Source: Jeotgalibaca ciconiae (GTDB lineage Bacteria; Bacillota; Bacilli; Lactobacillales; Aerococcaceae). From it: a DNA stretch of 64,000 nucleotides. The stretch covers positions 1,854,001-1,918,000 of the forward strand of contig NZ_CP034465.1 of NCBI RefSeq assembly GCF_003955755.1, given 5' to 3'. The position numbers were made by a program, and so were the translations under genes. A model generated the notes under the pieces. The model did not search any database. It was not told the DNA's origin and saw nothing but the letters and a program-made list of their open reading frames with translations. Below are positions 8,730-16,960 of this stretch, one piece after another (position 1 is the first letter of the stretch; each line of letters opens with the position of its first letter).

Positions 8730-9686
8730 ATGCCAAAATATATTTTGAAGAGAATAGTGAATTTACTGCCAACTTTATTTATCGTAGCCATTATTATTTT
8801 TGCAGTTACAAGAATAATTCCAGGTAATCCTGCAGCTACACTACTAGGTCCACAAGCTTCTATAGAAGAGATTGAAAAAATGACAATCGAAATGGGGTTA
8901 GATAAATCTTATTTAGAACAGTTTTCTTCTTATTTAAAGAATCTATTAGTCGGTGATTTGGGATATTCCTATGCATATAATATGAATGTTTCGGAGTTAA
9001 TCATGCAAAGATTTCCTAATACAATCGTCTTAACGCTATCAGCTCTGCTCATAGCGTTGCTCATCGGTATTCCTGCCGGCATTATATCTGCCTACAAGCG
9101 AAATACGATGACAGATTATATCGTAATGGTGATTTCTCTGGTAGGGGTATCAATGCCGGTATTTTGGCTAGGTGTGATGCTTGTATTAGTGTTTAGTGTA
9201 AACATGGGCATCCTCCCAGCGACAGGTATGGGTAATTGGAGCGAAGGGCCAGATGTTTTCTTTCGCCACCTAATTCTGCCAAGTATCACTTTAGCAACCA
9301 TTCCTATGGCAAATTTTGCTCGAATAACACGTTCTAGTATGTTAGAGGTTTTATCACAAGACTATATTCGAACTGCTCGAGCAAAAGGTTTGAAAGAACA
9401 TGTAGTAATCTGGAAACATGCCCTGAAAAATGCTTTGAATCCTATTCTTTCTGTTTTAGGAATGCAAGTTGCTGGTTTATTGGGTGGCTCGGTACTAACT
9501 GAGACAATTTTCAGTTGGCCGGGTATGGGACGTTTGATTACAGATGCGATTGATCGCAGGGATTACGGAGTTGTTCAAGGAGTCGTGATTTTCATTGCCT
9601 TAATTTATGTACTGACAAATTTAATGATTGATATTTTATACAAAGTAGTGAATCCAAAAATCACTTATGAGGGAGGCGCTAAATAA
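8730..9686 (+). CDS. Peptide ABC transporter permease (DppB/OppB type)
   Basis: This 318-residue inner-membrane subunit has six predicted membrane segments. The N-terminus (YILKRIVNLLPTLFIVAII, then RIIPGNPA) is typical of the DppB family. The cytoplasmic coupling loop RTARAKGLKEHVVIWKHALK is present near residue 210. It pairs with the next gene to form the channel. A Shine-Dalgarno GAAGGGAG precedes the ATG. It is the first gene of an operon running to the IclR regulator at 15414. Confidence 0.92.
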   Translation: MPKYILKRIVNLLPTLFIVAIIIFAVTRIIPGNPAATLLGPQASIEEIEKMTIEMGLDKSYLEQFSSYLKNLLVGDLGYSYAYNMNVSELIMQRFPNTIVLTLSALLIALLIGIPAGIISAYKRNTMTDYIVMVISLVGVSMPVFWLGVMLVLVFSVNMGILPATGMGNWSEGPDVFFRHLILPSITLATIPMANFARITRSSMLEVLSQDYIRTARAKGLKEHVVIWKHALKNALNPILSVLGMQVAGLLGGSVLTETIFSWPGMGRLITDAIDRRDYGVVQGVVIFIALIYVLTNLMIDILYKVVNPKITYEGGAK

Positions 9687-10558
9687 TGGAACAAACAACA
9701 ATGAATGTTGGTTTGACTGAGACAAAACCCGGTTTCTTAAAAAAACTTATGCGAAATAAACTGGCTATTTTGGGGCTTTTGATTCTTCTGATAATTATAG
9801 CAATTGCTATTTTTGCTCCGATAATCGCTACTCATGAGCCAAATCGTATTGATGTTGTCAAAGCTTTCCTTAAACCGGGAGAAGCAGGACATTTATTAGG
9901 CACAGACAATTATGGAAGAGATTTGTTCAGTCGAATCGTTTATGGTGCTAGGATTTCAATCATTGTCAGTCTGGCAGCGGTTGTGGTTGGCGGGTTGATT
10001 GGTACGATTTTTGGTCTGGTTGCCGGTTACTTTGGAGGAGTAATTGATACGATAATTATGCGCATCATGGATGGATTCTCTGCTTTTCCGTTTATCCTTT
10101 TAGCGATTTTTTTAATGACTATTCTAGGTCAAGGACTACAAAATGTTATTCTCGCGATCGGGATTGGAAATATCCCAGGATTTACTCGTATTGTCCGTGG
10201 TCAAGTCCTGAATGTGAAAGAAGAAGAATTTATCGAAGTGCAGCGTTCTCTGGGTGCTGGGCACGGACACATACTATTCCGGCATATTTTACCGAACAGT
10301 ATGGCACCTCTTGTAGTGCATGGAACGATGAGCATTGCTGGTGCAATTATCTCGGAAGCATCCTTGAGTTTTCTGGGATTGGGTATTCAGCCACCTACCG
10401 CTTCGTGGGGGGCAATCTTAAAGGACGGCAAAGACTTCTTATTCCTAAATCCGGAAATCGCTACTTTTTCTGGTGCAGCAATTCTGATTACAGTACTGGG
10501 AATAAATATTCTAGGTGATGGTATCCGAGATGCATTGGATCCTAAATTGAATGACTAG
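9686..10558 (+). CDS. Peptide ABC transporter permease (DppC/OppC type)
   Basis: This 290-residue partner permease has a short cytoplasmic N-terminus, a first membrane segment at about residues 27-48 and the conserved GTDNYGRDLFSRIVYGARIS segment of DppC proteins. The coupling loop EVQRSLGAGHGHILFRHILP is near residue 185. The start codon overlaps the previous stop (TAATG), which indicates translational coupling. Typical length for the family. Confidence 0.92.
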   Translation: MEQTTMNVGLTETKPGFLKKLMRNKLAILGLLILLIIIAIAIFAPIIATHEPNRIDVVKAFLKPGEAGHLLGTDNYGRDLFSRIVYGARISIIVSLAAVVVGGLIGTIFGLVAGYFGGVIDTIIMRIMDGFSAFPFILLAIFLMTILGQGLQNVILAIGIGNIPGFTRIVRGQVLNVKEEEFIEVQRSLGAGHGHILFRHILPNSMAPLVVHGTMSIAGAIISEASLSFLGLGIQPPTASWGAILKDGKDFLFLNPEIATFSGAAILITVLGINILGDGIRDALDPKLND

Positions 10559-10573
10559 AGGGAGGAACGAGTG

Positions 10574-11506
10574 ATGACAGATTTATTGAAAGTAAAAAAT
10601 TTACACGTCACCTTTCAGGATAGTTCAAAGAAAAATTATCATGCGATTAAAGGGATTGACTTGGTGATTGGAAAAAACGAAACGGTTGGAATCGTTGGTG
10701 AGTCCGGCTCCGGTAAGAGTGTTACTGCGACAGCATTGATGGGACTGCTCCCCAAGACTACGAAGGTAGAAGCAGCAGAAATGACATTTGAAGGTCGAGA
10801 TCTTTTAGGGGCGAGTCAAAAAGATTATCAAAGAATTCGTGGTAATGAAATTTCTATGATCTTCCAAGATCCTTTAACGACTCTTAATCCGGTTTACACG
10901 ATTGAGAACCAGATCATTGAAACCATTCGAGCGCATAAAAATATTTCCAAAAACGATGCAAAAATTTTGGCCTTAGAAATACTCGAAAAAGTTGGTATCA
11001 AAGATCCGAAACGAAAAATTAAAATGTATCCACATGAATTTTCTGGTGGGATGAGGCAGCGAGTGATGATTGCGATAGCTTTGGCTTGTAATCCTAAGCT
11101 ATTAATTGCAGATGAGCCTACTACCGCTCTAGATGTGACCATTCAAGCTCAGATTCTAAACCTTTTGAAAAAATTGCAAAAGGAACATGAGACTTCCATT
11201 ATTATGATCACTCATGATTTAGGAGTGGTTTGGGAAACTTGTGACCGTGTCATCGTGATGTTTAAAGGGCATGTAGTAGAGAGCGGTACTGCTAAGCAAA
11301 TTTATGATAACCCTGTTCATCCATATACGAAAGGATTGTTGCTTTCTCAAATCAATCAGGGAACGATTAACGAGAAAGAACTGCCGACTATTCCTTACGG
11401 TGCCTTTGTTCAAGATATGGAAAAAGAGGAAGCACTGGAAATGACAGAAGTTGAATCAGGACATCTGGTAGCTAAATTTACGGTAGATGAACCGGCATAT
11501 GTATAG
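10574..11506 (+). CDS. Peptide ABC transporter ATP-binding protein (DppD type)
   Basis: This 310-residue ATPase energises peptide import. Walker A is GESGSGKS, the signature is FSGGMRQRV, and Walker B is LLIADEPTTALD. The C-terminal region typical of Opp/Dpp ATPases (NPVHPYTKGLLLSQI) is present. It lacks the cysteine cluster that many DppD/OppD proteins carry near the C-terminus, and the tail from about residue 270 is unusually acidic. The ATG at 10574 is favoured over the GTG at 10571 for its 8-nt spacing from GGAGG. Confidence 0.9.
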   Translation: MTDLLKVKNLHVTFQDSSKKNYHAIKGIDLVIGKNETVGIVGESGSGKSVTATALMGLLPKTTKVEAAEMTFEGRDLLGASQKDYQRIRGNEISMIFQDPLTTLNPVYTIENQIIETIRAHKNISKNDAKILALEILEKVGIKDPKRKIKMYPHEFSGGMRQRVMIAIALACNPKLLIADEPTTALDVTIQAQILNLLKKLQKEHETSIIMITHDLGVVWETCDRVIVMFKGHVVESGTAKQIYDNPVHPYTKGLLLSQINQGTINEKELPTIPYGAFVQDMEKEEALEMTEVESGHLVAKFTVDEPAYV

Positions 11507-11525
11507 ATAGGAGGAGACGATTCGG

Positions 11526-12341
11526 ATGGAAAAAGAAAAAATTATTCGTGTTCAAAATTTAAAAAAGTACTATCCAATTCCCAAATCCAATCCTTTTCAA
11601 CGAAATCGAGAATATGTAAAGGCAGTAGATGAAGTGGATTTTGATGTCTATGAAGGGGAGACATTAGGAATTGTAGGAGAATCAGGAAGTGGAAAATCTA
11701 CGATTGCCAGACTAGTCAATTGCTTGATTCATCCAACGGAAGGACAAATCTTCTTCCATGGGCAAGAAGTTACTGCTGCTAAGCCAAGCGAGATGAAAAA
11801 ATTTCGCCGTGGTATTCAAATGATTTTCCAAAGTCCATATGGAACATTAGATCCCAGAAAAACGATTGGTTATTCGTTGATGGAGCCTTATGTAATTCAT
11901 GGAATTGATACAGTTAAAGAGCGACGAGAAAACGTTCATCGTTTACTTGAAATGGTCGGTTTACCAACTTCATCGGAGCATAAATATCCGCATGAATTTT
12001 CTGGCGGCCAGTTACAGCGAATCAATATCGCTCGAGCGGTAGCTTTGCAGCCGGATGTGATCATCTGTGACGAATCGGTATCGGCACTGGATGTGTCTGT
12101 CCAAGCCCAAATCCTGAATTTATTAAATAAACTGCAAAAAGAATTAGGTTTGACTTATATCTTTATATCCCATGATTTGAACGTAGTGCGATATATGTGT
12201 GATCGAATTGCGGTTATGCATTCAGGAAAAATCGTCGAAATGGGAACAGCTGAAGAAGTATACACGCACCCAAAAGACGCATATACAAAGAGTTTGTTGC
12301 AAGCTATTCCGATTAATAGCCCATATGAGCGCACATCATAA
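11526..12341 (+). CDS. Peptide ABC transporter ATP-binding protein (DppF type)
   Basis: This second ATPase of the importer has 271 residues. It has Walker A GESGSGKST, the signature FSGGQLQRINIARA and Walker B DVIICDESVSALD. The N-terminal RVQNLKKYYPI and the C-terminal PKDAYTKSLLQAIP are typical of DppF/OppF. AGGAGG precedes the ATG and the gene follows DppD by 19 nt. It is on the short side for the family, ending soon after the transporter-associated motif. Confidence 0.9.
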   Translation: MEKEKIIRVQNLKKYYPIPKSNPFQRNREYVKAVDEVDFDVYEGETLGIVGESGSGKSTIARLVNCLIHPTEGQIFFHGQEVTAAKPSEMKKFRRGIQMIFQSPYGTLDPRKTIGYSLMEPYVIHGIDTVKERRENVHRLLEMVGLPTSSEHKYPHEFSGGQLQRINIARAVALQPDVIICDESVSALDVSVQAQILNLLNKLQKELGLTYIFISHDLNVVRYMCDRIAVMHSGKIVEMGTAEEVYTHPKDAYTKSLLQAIPINSPYERTS

Positions 12342-12378
12342 TAAAAGAAATAGTCAGAATTAGGAAGGAAGTAGACCC

Positions 12379-13335
12379 ATGTCATTAAAATACGTTATGG
12401 AAGCTTATGAATTACTGGATAATAAATTTGTTGATGGTAAGGATGTCAAGGAATTCCTCGAAAAGATTTCTTCAGATGAAATTATTTCGGTCGAAACGGT
12501 TTATGGAGAAAAAGGTTCCACTGATTTTATAAAAATTAAAATTAAGGGAACAAATGGGAAGAGCGGTGGAGGGACGGCGCCAACACTAGGAATTATCGGA
12601 AGATTAGGCGGTATTGGTGCTCGTCCGGAAGTAATTGGATTTGTTTCTGACGGAGATGGCGCGTTGGCAGCAGTTTCTATCGCAGCAAAACTATTAAGTA
12701 TGACTAAAAAAGGAGATCGGCTAAAAGGAGACATTATTATCAGCACGCATATTTGCCCGGTTGCGCCCACGCAGCCTCATGAACCAGTGCCATTCATGGG
12801 TTCTCCTGTGGACATTCTAACGATGAACCACTATGAAGTTTCGGATGAAATGGATGCGGTATTGACAATTGATACAACAAAAGGCAATGTTGTGACGAAT
12901 CATCGTGGTTTTGCAATTACTCCAACAGTAAAGGAAGGGTATATTTTACGAATGAGCAATGATTTGTTGGATATTTATCAACAAACGGCTGGTATCCTTC
13001 CTGTAACAATGCCAATAACCATGCAAGATATCACGCCATATGGTAATGGGTTGTTCCATATTAATAGTATTATGCAACCATGCGTAGCGGTAGACGCGCC
13101 CGTTGTAGGAGTAGCGATCACTACTGAAGTTGCAGTTGCAGGATCAGCATCAGGAGCAAGTCACCTGATTGATGTGGAAGAGGTTGTCCGTTTTGGAATC
13201 GAAGTAGGAAAACGATTCGGCAGCAATTCTTGTGCCTTTTATGATGTGGAAGAATTTGGACGAATTCAAGAACTTTACGGAACCTTGAAACATTTCCAAA
13301 CATTAGGTAAAAAGGAGGCAGCAATAAATGAATGA
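12379..13335 (+). CDS. DUF1177 family protein
   Basis: This 318-residue soluble protein matches my memory of the DUF1177 family, whose activity is unknown. Visible blocks are APTLGIIGRLGGIGARPEVI, SDGDGALAAVSIAAKLLSM, STHICPVAPTQPHEPVPFMG and a C-terminal Ala/Gly-rich VAVAGSASGASHLID. His, Asp and Cys residues in conserved-looking blocks (DGDGA, STHICP, QPHEP) could bind metal or act in catalysis; that is inference. It lies 37 nt after the transporter and overlaps the M20 peptidase gene by 8 nt. This suggests that it handles the same imported compound. Confidence 0.65.
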   Translation: MSLKYVMEAYELLDNKFVDGKDVKEFLEKISSDEIISVETVYGEKGSTDFIKIKIKGTNGKSGGGTAPTLGIIGRLGGIGARPEVIGFVSDGDGALAAVSIAAKLLSMTKKGDRLKGDIIISTHICPVAPTQPHEPVPFMGSPVDILTMNHYEVSDEMDAVLTIDTTKGNVVTNHRGFAITPTVKEGYILRMSNDLLDIYQQTAGILPVTMPITMQDITPYGNGLFHINSIMQPCVAVDAPVVGVAITTEVAVAGSASGASHLIDVEEVVRFGIEVGKRFGSNSCAFYDVEEFGRIQELYGTLKHFQTLGKKEAAINE

Positions 13336-14599
13336 AGCAGAAAAAGCTGAATTAAAGAAAAAAGTAATTCAGGCAGTAGAAGAAAAGCAAGATGAATTAC
13401 TGGAGCTCTGTTCTAAATTGATACAGATTAATAGTGAGAACCCGCCTGGAGATTCTACTGAAATTTCTCATTTTATCGAAACCTATTTAAATCAATATGG
13501 CTTAGAAGTGGAAACGCATGAAGCAGCAAGTAAACAATTCAATCTTATTTCCAGATATGGAAATCCAATAGGGAAAAAATTAATTTATTGTGGACACACA
13601 GATGTTGTTCCAGCTGGGAACTTAGATAAGTGGGATTTTGATCCATTCAGCGGAGAAATAAAAGATGGATTTTTACTAGGGCGCGGTGCTTCTGATATGA
13701 AGGCAGGTCTAGGAGGATTAATCTTTGTTACAGCATTAATGAAGCGAATGAATATTGAATTGCCAGGAGAAGTGGTTCTTGCCATTGTTCCTGATGAAGA
13801 AACTGGAGGAGAGTATGGGGTTCCGTGGCTATTAGAAAAAGGATTGGTAAAAGGAGATGGCTGTCTAATTGCTGAACCTTCCTCTCCCTATAATCCTACC
13901 TTAGGACAAAAAGGATCCTATTGGTTCTCGTTAGAAGTGTTTGGGCAACCGGGGCATGGAAGTTTGTCGCCGATTATCGGTCAAAATGCGATAGTAGATA
14001 TGATGCGTGCACTTGAACGTATTCAAACAGTTTATGATATAGAAGTTGAGATTCCTGAAGAAGCAGTAGAGTTGGTAGAAATATCCAAGCGTTACATGCG
14101 GGAAGTGGAAACTGAAAAAGAACCGTTTCAATCTATTTTAGATCGGATTTCCTGCAATATTGGTGTTATTGAAGGAGGGACAAAAGCCAATGTCGTTCCT
14201 GAATCTTGTAAAGTTGAAGTTGACTGTCGATTGCCATTTGGTGTGAAAGAAGAAGAAGTAACCCAATATATCACACAAGAATTAGATCAATTAGGTATTC
14301 AATATGAATTAACTCGTTTTGGCATTCGTAGTGAAGCAAACTATACGATTCCTTCTGATCCGGTTTGCGAAGCGGTAGTCAATAATATCCAAGAGATTTC
14401 ACAGCATGAGGCGTATGGTGTAATGCAGTGGGCCTCCAGTGATGCTCGTCATTTTCGAGAGTACAATATTCCTGTACTCCAATATGGGCCGGCAGTTCTA
14501 TCTACAATTCATGGATATAATGAGCGAGTGGAAGTATATAAGGTCATTTTAGCAGCCAAAGTATATGCAGGAGCTATTATTGATTTCTTATATTTGTGA
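13328..14599 (+). CDS. M20 family metallopeptidase (ArgE/DapE/CPG2 type)
   Basis: This 423-residue zinc amidohydrolase should cleave an imported peptide or N-acyl amino acid in the cytoplasm. Metal ligands are visible in CGHTDVVP (first His, near residue 94), GRGASDMKAG (bridging Asp), PDEETGGE (catalytic Glu and metal Glu) and AEPSS. A dimerisation domain follows from about residue 195. The ATG overlaps the end of DUF1177 (ATGAATGA). The exact substrate is unknown. Its place in the operon suggests a peptide delivered by the Dpp-like transporter. Confidence 0.88.
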   Translation: MNEAEKAELKKKVIQAVEEKQDELLELCSKLIQINSENPPGDSTEISHFIETYLNQYGLEVETHEAASKQFNLISRYGNPIGKKLIYCGHTDVVPAGNLDKWDFDPFSGEIKDGFLLGRGASDMKAGLGGLIFVTALMKRMNIELPGEVVLAIVPDEETGGEYGVPWLLEKGLVKGDGCLIAEPSSPYNPTLGQKGSYWFSLEVFGQPGHGSLSPIIGQNAIVDMMRALERIQTVYDIEVEIPEEAVELVEISKRYMREVETEKEPFQSILDRISCNIGVIEGGTKANVVPESCKVEVDCRLPFGVKEEEVTQYITQELDQLGIQYELTRFGIRSEANYTIPSDPVCEAVVNNIQEISQHEAYGVMQWASSDARHFREYNIPVLQYGPAVLSTIHGYNERVEVYKVILAAKVYAGAIIDFLYL

Positions 14600-14652
14600 T
14601 AGAATATGATTATAAAGTTTAATACAATATGGGGCGTAGAGGAGAATAGAAG

Positions 14653-15414
14653 GTGCTGAAAACAGTTGATTTGACCTTACAGGTACTAATGAAATTTACA
14701 AATGAGAATAACTCATGGACAGGTAAAAAGTTAGCAAGTGTTATGGATCAAAATTATGCTACTATTTATCGTATCTTAAAAACTCTGCATAAACGTGATT
14801 TTCTTACCTACAACTCGGTATCCAAAGAATACTCTTTGGGTATTGTTTTATGGCAATTAGGCCAAACGATGTATGAATCATTAAATTTAGAAGAACTTGT
14901 ACGGCCGTCTTTAATACAGCTGAAGGAAGAAACGGATGAATCAGTTTTCTTTACCGTTCGCAGGGGGAATAAAGGAATTACCTTGATGGCAGAAGAACCT
15001 GCTCATAAAGTAAAATTCAGCGCAGAAATTGGCTCAAGCGTACCTCTTTTTCCAGGAGCTTCTTATCGAGCAATTTTAGCATTTCAATCAGAAGAGTTTA
15101 TAGCAGATCTGATCGAAGAAGGGCTGCCGCAATATACACCTCAGACTATGACGAGTCCGGCTGCTTTACGTAAAGAGTTGGAAATGATTCGAAAAGAAGG
15201 GTATGCAAGAAGCGAAGGGGAGTATACTCCTGATGTAGTCGCGTTAGCTGTACCGATTCGTGATTATGAAAATAAAGTAAATTGTTCAGTTACTTTATCA
15301 GGACCAAGCTATCGACTCCAAAAAACTGACCAAAGTAAAGCTATTCTCCTCTTGAAAGAGACAGCCTTAAATATTGAGAAGATTTTACGAAATACTTCGT
15401 ATAAAATAGGATAA
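14653..15414 (+). CDS. IclR family transcriptional regulator
   Basis: This 253-residue DNA-binding protein has an N-terminal winged helix-turn-helix (residues about 5-65, with LASVMDQNYATIYRILKTLH). An IclR effector-binding domain follows (SVFFTVRRGNKGITLMAEE, GASYRAILAF, GYARSEGEYTPDVVALAVP). A GTG start is preceded by AGAGGAG. It is the last gene of the peptide-uptake operon, a common place for a local regulator. The 20-bp dyads at 8474 and 8669-8708 are candidate binding sites. The effector is probably a substrate or product of the DUF1177/M20 pathway, by inference. Confidence 0.88.
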   Translation: MLKTVDLTLQVLMKFTNENNSWTGKKLASVMDQNYATIYRILKTLHKRDFLTYNSVSKEYSLGIVLWQLGQTMYESLNLEELVRPSLIQLKEETDESVFFTVRRGNKGITLMAEEPAHKVKFSAEIGSSVPLFPGASYRAILAFQSEEFIADLIEEGLPQYTPQTMTSPAALRKELEMIRKEGYARSEGEYTPDVVALAVPIRDYENKVNCSVTLSGPSYRLQKTDQSKAILLLKETALNIEKILRNTSYKIG

Positions 15415-15553
15415 AATATTCAGGTCCGATCGAGTTCTTAAAAAAGGCTCGATGAATTATGACGTGGGTGCTTCAAAAGGATGAATGAATAACATAGAGA
15501 ATTCCAAGCGCTATGCTGAAAAAGCTAGTGTTTGGGATTCTTATTTTCTGTAA

Positions 15554-15582
15554 ATGACAGATTCACTTAAATAGCTTATAAT
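15554..15582 (+). promoter_or_regulatory. Sigma-A type promoter for the secreted Glu-rich protein
   Basis: ATGACA (15554-15559), a 17-nt spacer and a perfect TATAAT (15577-15582). Transcription would start near 15589. Confidence 0.6.
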
Positions 15583-15621
15583 AGAGATAGAAAGTCTAAG
15601 GAAAATCTCATTACCGAAATA

Positions 15622-15635
15622 TGAAAACGGTTGCA
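15622..15635 (+). promoter_or_regulatory. cre-like catabolite repression site
   Basis: TGAAAACGGTTGCA matches the cre consensus TGWNANCGNTNWCA at 13 of 14 positions. It lies about 35 bp downstream of the predicted transcription start, where bound CcpA would block elongation. Confidence 0.5.
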
Positions 15636-15733
15636 ATCGATTGTTTCTGTAACCTGTTTAACAAGAAAAGGGGGCTCACACGAACCAATGGTAAATTTCA
15701 GAATAAATGAATATTCCGATAGGAGGAAACAGC

Positions 15734-16360
15734 ATGAAAAAAATATCAGCAGTTATCGCGTTTATTGGAATTGTATTTTCTGGCGGCCATTTGTCCGGTC
15801 AAACAATCAACGGATTGTTTGCTGGTTCAAATGTTGTGATGCCTTCAATTGTCGGACAGGAAGAAGTATATGAAACAATTACGAACTATGTTTACGAAGA
15901 AGAGAGTTCAGCTGAACAAGTAATCGTTGAAACGGAAGAAACTAAAAAAGAAATAGTGAAAGAAATAATTACAAACGAAAATGAAGAGCTTGTGGATAAT
16001 GAATTAAATGAGGACATTGTTGCAGAAGTGGCAGAAGAAGTTGAATCCGAAGAATTAACATATGATCAAATGTACCAAAAAGACGTTGGAGATGAGGAAG
16101 AGATTGTTCCTCCTGAAATAATGGAGTCTTGGTATGTGGAAGAAACTGCAGCTGTTGGATTAGAATTAATTTTGGCAAGCTATGAAATTCCAGACTATTC
16201 CTTCGTGATTGAAAGTAATCCTTCGAATTATATTTATCAATATGATTTCTATGCAGATTCACCGGAAGGAGAGCACGCAAATCTAGTAGCCCTTTTCCAA
16301 TTTGATGCAACAGGGAATCAAACTTTCCGCATGGACCTTATGAGTGGAAAGTGGGATTAA
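15734..16360 (+). CDS. Secreted Glu-rich protein of unknown function
   Basis: This 208-residue protein has a signal-peptide-like N-terminus (KKISAVIAFIGIVFSGGHL, residues about 2-20). There is no lipobox Cys, so it is probably secreted or membrane-anchored. Residues about 45-130 are very rich in Glu (EEESSAEQVIVETEETKK and similar). The C-terminal part (YIYQYDFYADSPEGEHANLV, then FQFDATGNQTFRMDLMSGKW) looks like a small folded domain. I do not recognise the family. The start at 15734 is set by GGAGG; an in-frame upstream ATG at 15707 lacks such a site. It has its own promoter, cre-like site and terminator, so it is monocistronic and probably sugar-regulated. Confidence 0.7.
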   Translation: MKKISAVIAFIGIVFSGGHLSGQTINGLFAGSNVVMPSIVGQEEVYETITNYVYEEESSAEQVIVETEETKKEIVKEIITNENEELVDNELNEDIVAEVAEEVESEELTYDQMYQKDVGDEEEIVPPEIMESWYVEETAAVGLELILASYEIPDYSFVIESNPSNYIYQYDFYADSPEGEHANLVALFQFDATGNQTFRMDLMSGKWD

Positions 16361-16444
16361 AATTGAACGTCTGGAAGAACGTGGAACTACCGATCCTAGA
16401 AAGGATTTCTTTTTAGGCATCAATCCAGATATAATAAATCCTAA

Positions 16445-16479
16445 AAACAGGCTGACCTTTTGGGGCAGCCTGTTTCTAT
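16445..16479 (+). terminator. Intrinsic terminator
   Basis: Ten-bp arms AAACAGGCTG and CAGCCTGTTT around an 11-nt loop, with a modest T-rich tail. It ends the secreted-protein transcript. Confidence 0.7.
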
Positions 16480-16628
16480 AGAAACAGACGTTCAAATAAG
16501 ATTTTGAGACCGATCATCTTTATTTTCAAAGAATAACGATCTTCAGCAGGAAATTTATGGTTGAACATCGTTATTCTAAAAAAATAAAGACGTTCAAGCC
16601 GTAAAATGAGCTTGATCATCTTTATTTT
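16480..16628. repeat. Array of related inverted repeats
   Basis: Successive dyads share related arms. AAGAATAACGAT (16529-16540) pairs with ATCGTTATTCT (16567-16577). AAAATAAAGACGTTCAA (16580-16596) pairs with TTGATCATCTTTATTTT (16612-16628) with three mismatches. An earlier GATCATCTTTATTTT (16512-16526) and GACGTTCAA (16487-16495) suggest a third hairpin. Linkers between hairpins are 2-3 nt. The rest of 16629-16960 is AT-rich, and apart from a TATAAT at 16919 before the next gene I see nothing there. Confidence 0.5.
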
Positions 16629-16960
16629 AGCTCAGGCTAGTATAAGTTCTAGCACCCATGCCTCGGCCTAGTGATAAATCACTCATTTCTAGCAAAAATA
16701 CAAACGGGTGTGCCCTAAAGCAATTTTGGTACTCAAAGAGCCAACAAATGTTTTATTCAGCAAACTTTAAATTTTTGGTCATTCAAGTTCTCCCTTTAGA
16801 TTTTATCTCTATTCTTGCCTATTTATCATAGCAGTTTTATAGTAAGTGCTATAAATATTTTTATATTTTCAATTAGATGATGTCATTATATTTTATCCAA
16901 ATTATTACTATTCAATGTTATAATGAACTATGTTGAATAACAATAGGTAGGTGATATCTC

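Noticed and set aside
15707-15733. Upstream ATG for the secreted Glu-rich protein
   Set aside because: It lacks a ribosome site and would place nine polar residues before the signal peptide; GGAGG fits the ATG at 15734.
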